DNA of 47,978 nucleotides, from NCBI GenBank assembly GCA_049724395.1, contig JAUGWO010000125.1:1-47978 (forward strand), read 5' to 3'. The notes beneath the pieces are model-generated. The model had not been told where the DNA came from. It ran no database searches and was given only the letters and a program-made list of their open reading frames with translations. The position numbers and the translations under genes are program-made. Below are positions 29,535 to 40,935 of this stretch, piece by piece. The DNA comes from Spongospora subterranea f. sp. subterranea. Its lineage: Eukaryota > Endomyxa: Phytomyxea > Phytomyxea > Plasmodiophorida. Numbering within the stretch: position 1 is the first letter of the stretch; every line of letters starts with the position of its first letter.

Positions 29535-31250
29535 TTTTCGACTTAACGAGAGTCTCTTCTCAATCGTTGTTTCAGGACGAATGCCTGTTCACCCGATGAG
29601 GGATTTGCAGTTGCTGGAGCGACTGAAAATATCCCTGAATTTGTTCGCGTAAGTTTTTGAGAGTAATTTGATTTCAATAATCTTTCCAGTTCTCGAGAAG
29701 CAAAATTCTGGTTTGAATCTGACTTTCTCGAAATTTAAGATTATGCTATCTCTGTAATTTGAGTTGCCGATCGTGCTCGGAAGCCATTTTGAGGTATCGC
29801 ATTTTTTTAGCAATTTGCCTTTCATCTGAATTGCCCTCGATGATTTCCTTGGAGCAATGATTGATTGCGTCCAATAAGGTGCAACCTTTATGTGCTGTGA
29901 CTTTGACATTGTGGTATTTCATTGGTATGGTATACAAATGTTCGCGGATCCTTATGGGTCGGTAATCCTGTGTACTACCAGGTTTTCCCTACTTCCGCCT
30001 GGCCACTACCAGTAGATTGGGTATCCATTGAAGGAACCCATTAGACCAGCTCTATTCACCCCCATAACCTGTCCTAATGACCACACCGAATGGGACCTGC
30101 CCCCCACCCGATTACATTGCCTATCCAGAGTTGTTGAGTTCAATGCCAGGCAGGTCATTCTCCCAATATTCATTATGGTCATGAGTTGAGACCCAATAAA
30201 GACTAATCGTTCTTATAAAGCAGCCTCCTTCTTCAGCTTGCGCAAGATTTTTTGTCATTGCCTTTTCATGGCTCCAAATTGCTGTGTTGAACGTAATTAC
30301 CGGGAGCGTCTTGTAGAGTTGTCTGCATTTCTTGAGTCGGCTTCTGAATACTTCGCAATGTACCGATGTTCGATTGTTTCGGATGTTTGTCGCAGTGTTT
30401 GCACTTGTTCGTGTCTTCCTTTCCAATGTTGCAGAGGTTTGGTCTGCATCTATTATGTCCAGTTTGCGCTCTGTTAATTAGCATGTGTGGCGTGGATCCA
30501 CGTGGTAGTTTGAGAAACCTGTCTCTATCTGGGTAGTTTGGGAAGTGGCTGCGTTTGACGTTCGCCTTCAGGTACTGTTTTGACTGACCTCCTTCGTATA
30601 TCTTGAGTTGAAGTTCAAAGGATGACAGAAATGGTCCATGCTCTATTTTGGTCCCAATATTCGCTGCATTTTTCGCCAGTTGATCAATTTCATTGTTTCG
30701 TCCTGTTGCTCTGTGTTGTCATTGTCAGATGTGTCACTTTTTTGGTGGACATGACTTGGAACGTAGTGAACGTGAGTCTGATTGCCCCGGGATAATTTCG
30801 CTGGCAGTTTATCAGAGTCTGCCACAACTGCATATACTCTTCGAGGTTTGATAGGTAATGATTGTGGTATTTCAATAACGGTTTAAAATGGCTTTGAATA
30901 AAGTTCCACTTCTCGTGTTCGTGACGGTTTGTGTCCATGAACTACCAGATGTCATCTTTTTTCGGTTGTTTTGTCAAGCATCCAGTTCCTATCTCTGAAA
31001 CTATATTTCAGGTTTGAGGGAATTATTGCTCTAGGATAGTCAGCATTCAAAAGTTTTTTAAGGTGACCATTTCATGACTGAACGTTTTTTCAGCTTGACC
31101 TGCCCTCAGAATACTGATGTTTTCTCCTGTAATCCAGCTGTTCTTCGTCAGATAAGGCTTGTATGATGCATAATGTGTGTATTTGCACTTGTTTGTGGGC
31201 TGTTTGTAAGGTTTGACATCGAACCTGTCAAAAACTTCAAATCGTTCCAC
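29535..31250 (-). mobile_element. LINE relic (RNase-H-like and CCHC-like parts)
   Basis: Read on the minus strand from 31250: a C-terminal reverse-transcriptase-side segment (31250-31047), an RNase-H-like part (30938-30643, with VHYVPSHVHQKS in the place of the VPGHxGIxGNE motif), then a zinc-binding segment (30484-30266, LINRAQTGHNRCRPNLCNIG followed by CKHCDKHP), which is the RTGH...CxxC pattern of many LINE C-termini. Then comes a 3-prime region shared with the copy at 20768-21308. Several frame changes make it inactive. The reverse-transcriptase core lies outside or is lost. An LTR-like segment (29950-30215) has inserted within it. Confidence 0.6.
29950..30215 (+). repeat. LTR-like segment inside LINE relic
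   Basis: Third copy of the segment seen at 14345-14585 and 1483-1690, with many small differences, so it is older or from another subfamily. It contains GACCCAATAAAGACTAATCG. It interrupts the LINE coding parts and may be a solo LTR, although clear end repeats and a target duplication were not found. Confidence 0.5.
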
Positions 31251-31494
31251 CTTTAGATATAACTAAAAGTTAGCCTCTGAGCCGAATTATTCTAGATTTA
31301 AATCAAGCGCGCCCGTTTCGACTACACCGTTAATGGACCAGGCAGGCAGCTGCCCGAAGCTTTAGATTCTGTGTCCCTGACTTCCATTCGAAAAATTTGC
31401 ACGGAAATATTACTGTTTAACGATAGTTTTTTGCTTTTAGAAGCACCCATTCTCTTTCGATCTTGCAAATATGCATTTTACAGCAACATGTTCA
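31251..31494. other. No recognisable feature
   Basis: AT-rich sequence between the LINE relic and the inverted P-loop fragments; only short frames. Confidence 0.35.
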
Positions 31495-31660
31495 GTGCTG
31501 ATGAAAGCGTAGTCTTTAAACATAATATTCCGTCATCCACAATCAACCGTATTTACGGCCGCGAAAGAGGAACAACGACTTTCCAATCCCCGAAACAGCT
31601 CCCGTGAATATGACTTTTTCAAGGCCACCGCGAACAATAATTGATTGAATACTTGCTCCA
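31495..31660 (-). pseudogene. P-loop NTPase fragment, one of an inverted pair
   Basis: On the minus strand a frame reads LEKVIFTGAVSGIGKSLFLF (31618-31559), close to the (T/E)GxPGIGKS(L/V)FL Walker A box of the NTPases found in Crinkler-type and related STAND-like proteins of fungi and oomycetes. A diverged copy lies inverted at 31775-31935. Only the Walker A neighbourhood survives. It is a broken relic, and the specific family is a guess. Confidence 0.35.
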
Positions 31661-31774
31661 ATAAATTTAGGCAGGGGACCGCACGCTGAGACACACCTCC
31701 ATAAACCACAATTCGCCTGCAGAAGCAAGAGATTTTCGGTTTGAACTCTTCCCGCTTCACTCGCCGTTAGTTTT

Positions 31775-31935
31775 CAATCAAATTTTCTTCGCGGTGGCAT
31801 TGAAAAGTCAGAATCACGGGAACGCCGGGGTTGGGAAGTCATTGTTCCTCTTTCGCGGACGTCAATACGGTTGAGTGTGGATGACGGAAATATTATGTTT
31901 TAAGACCAGGTATCCATTGCTTTCAGCAGCACTGA
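31775..31935 (+). pseudogene. P-loop NTPase fragment, inverted partner
   Basis: Reverse complement of 31495-31660 at roughly 80 percent by eye. On the plus strand it gives GNAGVGKSLFLF (about 31826-31855), again a Walker A box. About 110 bases separate the arms. The pair probably arose by inverted duplication, or from two head-to-head family members, then decayed. Confidence 0.35.
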
Positions 31936-32730
31936 ACATGTTGCAACAAAACGCCAATTTGCAAGGTCAAAAGAGAATGGGTTCGCCTAAGGCAAGCATT
32001 ATCAATATAACACAAAAGAAGAAAGATTTTACCATGCTTGTCGAAGCGAGTCTGCAGAAAAGTGAGCCGAGCCACAAATTGTGTGACCATCTCGCCATAC
32101 ATTGTGACCATCGCTCCGTACATCAAAATCAACTCTCTATTCATTCTTCTGATCCCACATGAAGTATTGCTGGATCAAGCTGGCGCTCATTGTCCAATAT
32201 TCTACACTGCTGCCTTCCGTAGAAGTCTGAACCTTATCTCAGTTTCAATGCGGCTAATCATCCTCCCAGATTAGCTAGGGATCGTTGGCTTGGTAAGCTT
32301 TTATCATACCAACTACCTTCATGCTCCTTTGCTTAATCTAGAAAGTCGATACGGGGCAAATGGTTTCAAGGCAGCGAACGGCGATTCTTCAATCGCCGAC
32401 GGGTTTCTCTTGATGCTGTGATTACGATCGTCCGGTCGAAAGTAGTGCCATCATCAATTGACCTCATTGAGCAGCGATAATCGCATCGCCCGGTGGCTCG
32501 TGCTTTTCTGGTATCGCATCGCCAACTCGAACCAGTTACGGGAGATGAATGAATAGAGCAGAAGCTATTAATCAGTTTTTCGTCTGAACGCCATGGACGT
32601 CACGAACCTCGGTCTCCGGGGGTTCGTGTCGCCCGATACCGCAGCCCCAATTCAACAAAGGAGAGGGCGTAGTTACAATAAAAGTGCAATTGAAAGACGG
32701 TTATATGTGTATTTGAGATACGGTTGGGGA
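31936..32730. other. Intergenic region downstream of the alginate-lyase-like gene
   Basis: No gene is supported. 31875-32162 has a 95-residue plus-strand frame without motifs. The stretch 32280-32730 would include the 3-prime untranslated region of the minus-strand gene ending at 32731. Confidence 0.4.
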
Positions 32731-35607
32731 TTAGAGGGAAGGGACATTGTCAAATGGCCTACCAGTGCTGGGATCGTTGAATGGCGTCGACCAGAACAAG
32801 GCGCTATTCCTTTCCGTCAACCCCTGGACATTCGATGGGCGACTGCCGTCGTTGTGATTGACGGAAACCGTGATGGGCAACCCGGTGCCAAAGTAGCTCG
32901 ACGCGTTCTCGAACGGGGCCGTGGTCGGGCCCATGTTGATGCTGTTCTGCATGTGCTTGTTCATCTGCGCGTGACGTTTTTCCAGCAGCCGCCGCCCGGA
33001 AATACACAGCGCAACGGCCACCGCGCTGAACAGGATGAAGCCGCCGATGGTCACGGGGGTCGTCTTTGTTGAGACCATATCGAAAACTTGAGACATCATC
33101 GACTCCGACGAACTTTCTTCACATTTCGTGATCAAATCGGGAACAATAACGTATTCTGAGCACAGTCGAACTAGAACCGGTTCGATGACGACCGGAACTG
33201 GCGGTTTATGCGCATAGATGAGAATCGATTCCGATGATCGAATCGGGTCCGTTGAGTTCTGCATTCTGCCGCGAAACAGCAATGCGATATCGGACCCCTC
33301 GAGATCGTCGGCGAACACCTGGGGCAGGATCACGAACGAGACGCTTGTGGCGTTGCTATCGTTCTTGACCGCGATCAATGCAATTCGTTCCGGGTCGACT
33401 TCCAGCTCTGATCTCAGAATCGTTGATAGACGCGCCTCCTCTGAACCTGCATCGGTAAGAAACGGGTGGTCGACCACGAGCCTGACACGCCAGGCCGTGA
33501 AGGTTCCGCCAATCGGATTTGCCTTCGAAAGTGACCTGCGACAACAATTATTGTTTGTTCGTGATTGACAGAAAACAGTGTCGCTTACCGATTCAATAAA
33601 GTAGTGCTTCTCAAGTCGGAGGAAACCTGCAAGTGTTCGAATGAGACCACGCCAGAAAGCGTTTAAACAGTCAATAACCGCGAAGACTTTGGGCAAATCG
33701 TGACTTAAACCAGTAAAAAACGCCCGTGATCTGAACGAAAAAATTCGGAATTGAAAGTTCTGTGAATTTGTTTGAAACTGTGTTGATGTATTTGCCTTTG
33801 ACGTTGCAGCCCGTCGAGTTGTTCGAGAAGAAACTGTTGACGACATGGAAGTTGGGGATGTCAAACCGATGGACGAAGAATTGGACGACGCAGGACCGCT
33901 GGACGATGACGCGGAACCGAACGACGGAGAACCTGGAGAGGATGTCGAGTTCGATCGTGACGTAGTCGGCGATGCTGTGGCGGCCAAAGTGGACGATGCC
34001 GAAACTAGAAAGCTTGAGGCAGGCCCGGACGCCGACGGTGCACTGGAAGATGATTTTCCATACGACTTGGCGCCTGTTGAGTTCGTTGGTGACGTCGTTG
34101 GCCCAAATGAGGATAACGCATGTGAAGGAGTTGACGGGGTGACAGTGGATTGCGTTCGGGATGATGGAGCCGAGGAAGATCTGGTTGTTGCCAAAGTTAA
34201 GAGCGCGGAAGGTGTGCTTGAAGTCGTTGAAGATGGCGTTGGGCTAGTTGACAACGTGGAGGAGCTCGATGGTGCTGTCGCAGCAGAAGACGCCGTTGTC
34301 GAAGGGCTCAAAGCGGATGGCGAACTGGAACTTGTGGGAGTTGTCGTTAACCGTTTGGATGTTGGTCGATTATAGGGATCTCTGGAGAACATCAGGGTCC
34401 CGAATCCGAGTTGATCAAATCCGCCGCTATTTGGCCCGTAATCACCACCTCCTCCTTCAGGCCTGACGGTTTCCGCAAACTTCCTGGACCATGGAGCCGG
34501 GATGCCCTTCACGTTTTCGTAGTGATTATAGATCAGTTCCCAGTTCGGGCGCATCGTTCCACGGCCAACGGCCGAGATCACGGTCTGGGTGACGTCCTGG
34601 TTTTGATACGTCGTGTAGTTGACATTCTCGCCCAGGTTATATTTGGCTGTGTATTCTGCGCCCTTTAGCACACGATTATCTTGGTATTCCCACATATCGC
34701 AGCCCTGATTATACGCTGTCTGACAGATCTGCCCGAGCAAGGCAACGACCAGCGTTGCGTGGCCTTGATCCCGTCCGGATTCCTGAAGCTGTCCAGTCCC
34801 GTCGTCGTAAATCTTCCAGATGGTTCGCTCAATCATCCCATTCCCCACCCCCGACATGAAATACGTCAATCCTTCATCAAAGATGTCACGGCGATCGGTC
34901 AGGACTCCGATGGCCATGATCGAGGCGATGGTGCACAAATCCCAATTCGCGTAGATCAAGACTGGCGATAGATTGACATGTTCTTTGAGAAACCGTTTGT
35001 TGCCCGGATAGAATAACGTCAACATCATGTTCTTGAACTTCGACTGAGCGGTCGAATTCCACCCAGAATAGCCCAAGAGAATTTCCCCAGCCGTCGCGAA
35101 CTGGAACCCCTGAAGACCCATCAACAGGTATTGGTCGTTATTTCCACTCACAATCTGTAAAGTTGTTGACCACGCGTCAAGAACATAGGCACACCGTTTA
35201 GCATAACGATTATCTCCTGATAATTTCCATCTAATCGCCAGTTGATAGGCGGCGGCCGCGTCGTTCATCATCGACCCGTAGTTCTCGGCGTGGCTGACGT
35301 TGCCGTCGTAGCCGCGGTAGACGGCGGCCTTGGGGTTGGCGCTGTACGTTAGGCTGGAGTGGCTGTTCGCGACCAGTTTATTCCATCCGCTCAGCCATGG
35401 GGAGGCACCGGCCTGGATTTTCTCACGAACGAACGCAAAGTCGTCTTCTGTGTGTAAAATCCCGGGATGTACGAATGCGTCGGTGCTGTTGACGATTTTG
35501 CATGCGGATTCAACTTCCGAAAAAACCAGAAATGTCACTATCCACAATAAATACGTCATTATGCGAAGTGAAAAGACCAATATGATTGTTTTGGCACATA
35601 GCGTCAA
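32731..35607 (-). CDS. Alginate-lyase-fold protein with Ser/Thr stalk and membrane anchor
   Basis: A 958-residue frame. Met1, or more likely Met17 (35559), begins a signal peptide (MTYLLWIVTFLVFSEVESA). Residues about 45-408 match the alginate_lyase fold (PF05426; PL5/PL38-like): FVHPGILHTEDDF, AENYGSMMNDAAAAYQLAIR (Asn109), YANWDLCTIASI (219-230), QESGRDQGH (His283), GRGTMRPNWELIYNHY and RPEGGGGDYGPNSGGFDQLG (382-401). The invariant-looking motifs are present, so an active secreted-side uronan or alginate-type lyase is plausible; the substrate is unknown. Residues 417-600 are Ser/Thr/Pro-rich, a likely O-glycosylated stalk. A second, unidentified extracellular part (about 690-840) precedes a transmembrane helix (about 853-871) and a basic cytoplasmic tail. 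Introns are possible around residues 610-690: GTAAGC starts at 33588, and a splice to 33523 would remove 66 bases in frame. Two neighbouring genes could be fused if an undetected stop or splice exists. Confidence 0.8.
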   Translation of the reverse strand: MTLCAKTIILVFSLRIMTYLLWIVTFLVFSEVESACKIVNSTDAFVHPGILHTEDDFAFVREKIQAGASPWLSGWNKLVANSHSSLTYSANPKAAVYRGYDGNVSHAENYGSMMNDAAAAYQLAIRWKLSGDNRYAKRCAYVLDAWSTTLQIVSGNNDQYLLMGLQGFQFATAGEILLGYSGWNSTAQSKFKNMMLTLFYPGNKRFLKEHVNLSPVLIYANWDLCTIASIMAIGVLTDRRDIFDEGLTYFMSGVGNGMIERTIWKIYDDGTGQLQESGRDQGHATLVVALLGQICQTAYNQGCDMWEYQDNRVLKGAEYTAKYNLGENVNYTTYQNQDVTQTVISAVGRGTMRPNWELIYNHYENVKGIPAPWSRKFAETVRPEGGGGDYGPNSGGFDQLGFGTLMFSRDPYNRPTSKRLTTTPTSSSSPSALSPSTTASSAATAPSSSSTLSTSPTPSSTTSSTPSALLTLATTRSSSAPSSRTQSTVTPSTPSHALSSFGPTTSPTNSTGAKSYGKSSSSAPSASGPASSFLVSASSTLAATASPTTSRSNSTSSPGSPSFGSASSSSGPASSNSSSIGLTSPTSMSSTVSSRTTRRAATSKANTSTQFQTNSQNFQFRIFSFRSRAFFTGLSHDLPKVFAVIDCLNAFWRGLIRTLAGFLRLEKHYFIESVSDTVFCQSRTNNNCCRRSLSKANPIGGTFTAWRVRLVVDHPFLTDAGSEEARLSTILRSELEVDPERIALIAVKNDSNATSVSFVILPQVFADDLEGSDIALLFRGRMQNSTDPIRSSESILIYAHKPPVPVVIEPVLVRLCSEYVIVPDLITKCEESSSESMMSQVFDMVSTKTTPVTIGGFILFSAVAVALCISGRRLLEKRHAQMNKHMQNSINMGPTTAPFENASSYFGTGLPITVSVNHNDGSRPSNVQGLTERNSALFWSTPFNDPSTGRPFDNVPSL

Positions 35608-36620
35608 GATTTTTTCTCAAGTCATCCCCTAATATCTCGGATATTTCGACGATTCCGGTTTCAGTTTCATGTCCTCAACCCATTTGACCGGCTAATTAGT
35701 ACTCCATCACATTATGGTGATCGGAGCAATCCACCCAAATTTTCTTGCAGATGTCTCGGCCCTCTGTTGATTTGTGGACAAGATGGCCCTGCGTTGGATA
35801 TAAATCCATCATGAAACGTTTTCCAGTCGATGTTTCCGGCAACGGTAACGCAGGAGAGAGTATAAAGTGAGTGCGGTGTCAGAGTTCCCACAGCCCCGGC
35901 CTGAGGACTTCAGGTGCAACGTTATACAGCCCAGACTCCAGAGATGAAACGCAATCACACTACAAAGGCCCACGTAACGGAAAACACCCTGGCAATACAC
36001 GAATGCGCATCTAATATTTCATGTCAAGATCAAGTTGTGTGTCCTACAATGATCTTTAATAACCTCCATTGTTTGAAGGTTCGTCATTGGTGTTCGGGCA
36101 AATAAGCGGCTGCGTTCCGGATTTCTTGGTATAATCGAGTTATTGGTGTTGTAATTCTATTCTTTGCTTGGCAAAGTTTAACAATTGAAATTGTTTAGAT
36201 CGGTGGTAGATCCTCTTAATTGTTTCCGGTTGTTCCATAATTGCCCTAGACGTCGACGTCGATGAATCCGCCGCCTCGTTTTTGAAACGGTTTGGACATG
36301 GTTTAAATCATGCGCAAGAATCAGGTTTCTTGATCAAACCAATCAACCCAGCTGATATATGCATATTATCCGAATAAACGGGTAATACGAAATCACTTGA
36401 ACAAATTCCTAGTATTCCCAAATTAATAGATCAGCAATCGATCATGCGCTCGCTAACTCAGGATCGAATCGCGCGCAAGGTCTTGGAAATCACGATGCAT
36501 ATGTGAACCGCGCCAATAAAAATATACTTCAAGCGGCGTCGCCCTTCAACAGACAATCGCAGGTGCCACTGATGCTAGAGCCATGATCGGGTCCACCATG
36601 AGGGTGATCATGGCTTTGAC
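35608..36620. other. Intergenic region upstream of the alginate-lyase-like gene
   Basis: No convincing gene. The promoter of the minus-strand lyase-like gene should lie just above 35607; no definite core element was recognised. The AT-rich part 36100-36450 looks like plain intergenic DNA. Confidence 0.4.
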
Positions 36621-37600
36621 CATCTCACGTTCCGTCTGGAGGAGTGGCACTCGTTCCAGACGGTCTGCTTCGACATTGGAATTTTCTGGCGGGTAGAGTT
36701 TTTAAGTCGCTTTCTAGATGTTGTGGCAGCTCAGGGCGAAGGCGTAACAAGCAGCCAGATGATGCTGACCCCGGTTCCACAAGACTATGCATGCAGCGTT
36801 GCATTGCCAGAAACTTCAACTCGCCATGTGTCATATTGAGAATTATCGAACTCTTATGGTGTTCACTGACGCCCATGTGGAGCATTGCGCTTCGCCTTGT
36901 TGCCCTTTTCCTTGAGTATTTCGACGAATGCCTCACAGCCGAATGCCTTGATGTGGTTCAAGTCAGCGGATAGCCAAATCATGCCTGCCTTGGACACTTC
37001 AATTTCTCACAGTAAACCATTAACCGAATGACAGCGCCCAGCCAATCAAGACCAGGTGCGATCCAGTTGAAGATTTTACGGCGCAGGAACCGCATGTCGT
37101 AACGCCGTTTTGGGGTGAGACCGCGAGTTCCCATGCACACAAGTCCAGTTAAGAACATTTTAACTGCAGCAACTACAATATACGCTATTGGAGCTGGTAT
37201 TACCGCTGTTGCTGGCACCAGACTTGCCCTCCAATGGATCCTCGATAACCGATTGAACCTGTTCTCACGCGCATCGTGACATACCGGTGATCCTTGTTGT
37301 TCTGACTTGGCTGCCCTTGTCGTATTGGTTGACCCTGACGCCTCCTCCAATGGTTTCCGCCATTCCTAGATGTCGTCGGTCCTACAAGTATTGCCAAGAC
37401 AAGGGGGCATCCGATTCCCGCTGTCCTCTACCCTTTGCGAGGAACAAAATGGTTTAGTGAACGCCACAGCGAGCGAGAACAATCTGGTCTTTCACCACGA
37501 TTTTGGCTCTTTTCCATTAATCACGCACGAATCACGAAGAAGCTGGCGACAGCGTCGGCAGTATTCAAATCCTCGAAACCCCAAATGCCATCTGGCACGA
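36621..37600. other. Unrecognised frames on both strands
   Basis: Frames of 60-123 residues exist on both strands (for example 36979-37350 minus, with a hydrophobic PAPIAYIVVAAVKMFLTGLV). None has a known motif. The stretch lies upstream of the copia relic and might hold its gag, but I cannot show it. Confidence 0.3.
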
Positions 37601-37689
37601 GTGATCTCTGACCTGAACCACATCATTCGTCGAGATACTCAAGGAAAAGGTCAACTTGGCGGTTTCAAGACGAAGAGCATGCTCCGGTG

Positions 37690-38940
37690 GATAATTCTCA
37701 CTACCGACACATGGTGAATCGAATTCTCTGGCAAATAATCATTGTTTCCTGCCCGCGAACCATCCTGAAGCCGCTCTACACGGCGTCGAACGCGAGGACG
37801 CGATCACAGCAGTTGAAATTGATCCGGCCACTCAAGCAACCCTTGCCGACTACAGTTCGGCAGAGAAGCCGCCGCCGAAGACACAAGAGCCGCCGTCGCC
37901 ACCAAGGCAGTCCGAGCTCCAGAATCGGGGTGTTCCTCCGGCCAGACTTGGCATCAATTCCACAAATACAGTCAGGGAAGATCAAGTACACCGACGGAAC
38001 GGGAGACCAAACTGAGTCCGAACTGCAACGATCACCGACATCGTCATTGATGAGGAGAAGCTCGATCATCAGGACAACATCCCCGACATAAACTAACGAT
38101 GAGTTCGCGCCTCAATCATTCAAAACTTAAACCATCGCTGCCTCAAACTGCCGCCATGGACGAAACCGATCCCGACTTCCAAAAGACCGTCCTTCAGGCG
38201 ATCCGAGAATCTGTCCCAAACACGGATGAATCTTTTAAACTCGATACGTTTTCGCGATCAAGCGTGAAGAGAGTAGTGTCGTCCTCAGATTCAAGGCCAT
38301 TTGCATAGCCAAAGGTATGCTTCAGCAGGCGGAAACTGACAAAGGAGACATACGCCGCAGTCATGAGAATTCCAACAATTTTTCAAGCCGACATGACCAC
38401 ACAATGGGGACATGGATGAACAAATATGTCCAACTGCCGGAAGGTTTAGGGAAAGGGAACAAGGGGGACGTTTGCGAGATTCAAAAAATGGTTTATATAC
38501 GGCACAAGACAAGCCGGTCAAAGATGGATATCCACTGCCGAGTTGATTGCAGTTCGGATTCAATCAAACCAAGTCCCATCCCTGCCTCCTGTTCAAGATC
38601 GACAACGACGGAAACCTGATCATCATTGCCACCTTTGTCGACGACATGGAGATTGCGACCATGAACACTTTCAAAAGCGAATGACATTTCCCAATCAGCT
38701 TTGACCGACAGACTGACCGTGCGAGCAAGCTCCAGAACGCCAAACCGCGCGACATCTCATTCATTCCTGGCGTTCACCTGAACAAACAATGGGCCCAACG
38801 ACACCTGAAGATGCAGTACGCTTGGTAAAGGTACTATACAGCAACGCGGTCAGCATCCTTCTGCAGATCGCACTCGGCAAACGCCTCGACATCATTTTCG
38901 CGGGTAACCAAGCTCAGCGTCGGTAGCGATGGCGATTTTT
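37690..38940 (+). mobile_element. Second Ty1/copia relic (fossil, very decayed)
   Basis: Scattered plus-strand signatures of a copia reverse transcriptase: QLPEGLGKGNKGDVCEIQK (about 38430-38490), matching the PEGF...VCKLKK region, followed in another frame by IIIATFVDDMEIA, the YVDD-type active-site region. A proline- and serine-rich linker upstream fits the integrase-to-reverse-transcriptase spacer. Heavily broken, with many interruptions, and older than the copia element at 16205-19087, to which it is not closely similar. Confidence 0.65.
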
Positions 38941-39434
38941 TCGGTGTCAATTGCGTGTCAGATAAACCAGAATTAGTCATCATTGAATTGTCTATTGGGA
39001 CAGGAGTTTGGGGTACTTGATTTATCCTCTTCTTCTTTGTCGGACACCGCGGCGCCGACCGAAACTGACAATTGCCTTTATGCTTGGTTTGGCGAAGACA
39101 CCAGCAATAATGGCGGTAAAAAGCAATGATGATCTTGACTTCGGTCTACTGGTTATCGTCTACAGGAACTGATTATGCGGTTGGCAGGATATTGATCATT
39201 GCCGGAGCGATTTAATCGAATTGCTGTTTCGTGTGGTTTTTCTATCAGCTTTGTCGCTGCCGAAACAACCAGGCGACACCGTGACAAAAATTGTTCATTG
39301 TATTTCAAATCAAAAATGACTGTTATGTCGCAAATAGTAGAATACAGGTTGTGATCAGTTCTGAAATACATCAAAGTTCCGCCGGATCTTACTACAATAA
39401 TTTGTCCAACGTTATTTATAAGCGAAATAATCAT
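38941..39434. other. No gene recognised
   Basis: A 93-residue minus-strand frame (39153-39434) has no motif. It may be flank of the copia relic. A near-perfect tandem pair of about 30 bases (ATGATGTCTGACCAGCCT) starts at 39439, at the border with the integrase-type relic. Confidence 0.35.
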
Positions 39435-40935
39435 TTAATATGATGTCTGACCAGCCTGTCCAGCAGGAGATGATGTCTGACCAGCCTTTCCCGCAACACG
39501 TACGTGGTTCGGGTGAGTCTTCAAGAAGCCAACGTGTTGGAGACAGGGTCGCAATGTGTGGCAGAGGCCGACAACGTCGCTTTGATTGCAAAAAAAGCAC
39601 GCGGGTCTGCCCAAAGCTTCGATCGGTGCGCCGAACTGATCATGCATTGTCGTCGACGGATCGAATGGCTTTCCGCCGACGTCGAATATGATACAAACGG
39701 GCAACAGGGAACCCAAAACGTCGCTTGGTGCTCGCAACTGGAGATACGTCTCGAGCATATTATCTTTCGTTATGAGCCACAGGAATTGTTCCCGTAAAAC
39801 AGCAGCGAAGATGGGGGGATCTTCACGCAAACCAAAGAGATTTTGCAAGTCGATGCGACAATTGGCGATGCAAAACTCTTTGAAACATAGTTGGAATTGG
39901 ACTTCCGCAATCAACTGCATCGTTCAGGGAGACGGTATAGGAACTCAGGTATTCCGACTGGGTTCTGGCCAGTTTTTGCGCATCTTGTGCTTGTTCCACA
40001 GATTGAAAACTATCCAGAGTATGTTCAATCTGATCTTCAGATACAAATATTGCGCATCGTCTTTCGTAATCGTCGTCCTAGATTTTTGAAAAATGTGATC
40101 CAGAACTCAAGCCCGAAGGCGTAGAGTTGATTCCACCAAGCTTCAATGCGCTGGCTGGACACTGATCGCCCGAAAAGGTGCTCACTTTCGCCTTGAAATC
40201 GATTTTGAACGCCAGCAACCAGAGCGTTTTCGACGCCGCGATCTGATCGCTGTCGCTCTGGCATACACGGGACTTTTTACTTTTTCGATGGCGTCGATGT
40301 AATACACGCTAGAATCAATTCAGGGATTCGATTCGACGAACCAACGTGCAGCCCTGAAAGCTTTCGTGGCCAACCATCAATGCACGCATGAATCTCGAAC
40401 CCAAACTGGCGAAGCTTGTCGCTGTTCTGGTCAAAATGCGATAACGCATTGGTGCCAATCACGCTGTTCTCACGCCGCTGCAGTCGACGTTTTCTCCTCG
40501 CTGAAACAGCATCTGGATCGATATTACGCAGTGCCAACGAGAAGGCGCTCCGCGTGACCTTAATTCCTGAACAAGAAGGGTCATTGTCCGACACCCCAAG
40601 TTCCTTCCCTCGCCTTGAGCTTCAACGGCCACCAGGCGACCCACCAACTGCTGTGGGATCTTTTGACGCACCGCTACGCCGTTTCCTGATTCTTGCAGCA
40701 TCGTGTTCAGACGGTATGACCCCATATTCATGACATATGTCATCCAGAACGTATTTAAGTGACATCCCTGACCGTATTTTGAAGCGAATGTCAGGCAAAG
40801 CACTTTCCAAGCGATCCTGATACTGGGACATGCGTAATGCGTCTAATATGTCGGGATTGAGGCACCAAAATCCAGCTAGAGCTGCACAAAATTCAAGACT
40901 TGAGACAGCGGCATTGTCACAACGACAACCCAATC
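39435..40935 (-). mobile_element. Integrase-type (rve-like) transposase relic (fossil)
   Basis: Minus strand, reading leftwards: an N-terminal region (40933-40600), a DDE-like part with FGFEIHACIDGWPRKL and LHVGSSNR (about 40500-40330), SVSSQRIEAWWNQLYAFGLE (about 40170-40100), then a C-terminal part ending in CFFCNQSDVVGLCH (about 39560). These resemble the integrase-core proteins scattered through animal and fungal genomes (SSNxxP and NQRIExWW motifs). Broken, with a few interruptions. Terminal repeats were not found. Family call from motif memory. Confidence 0.6.

Noticed and set aside
33845-34375. 176-residue acidic plus-strand frame
   Set aside because: It is the antisense shadow of the Ser/Thr-rich stalk of the alginate-lyase-like gene.
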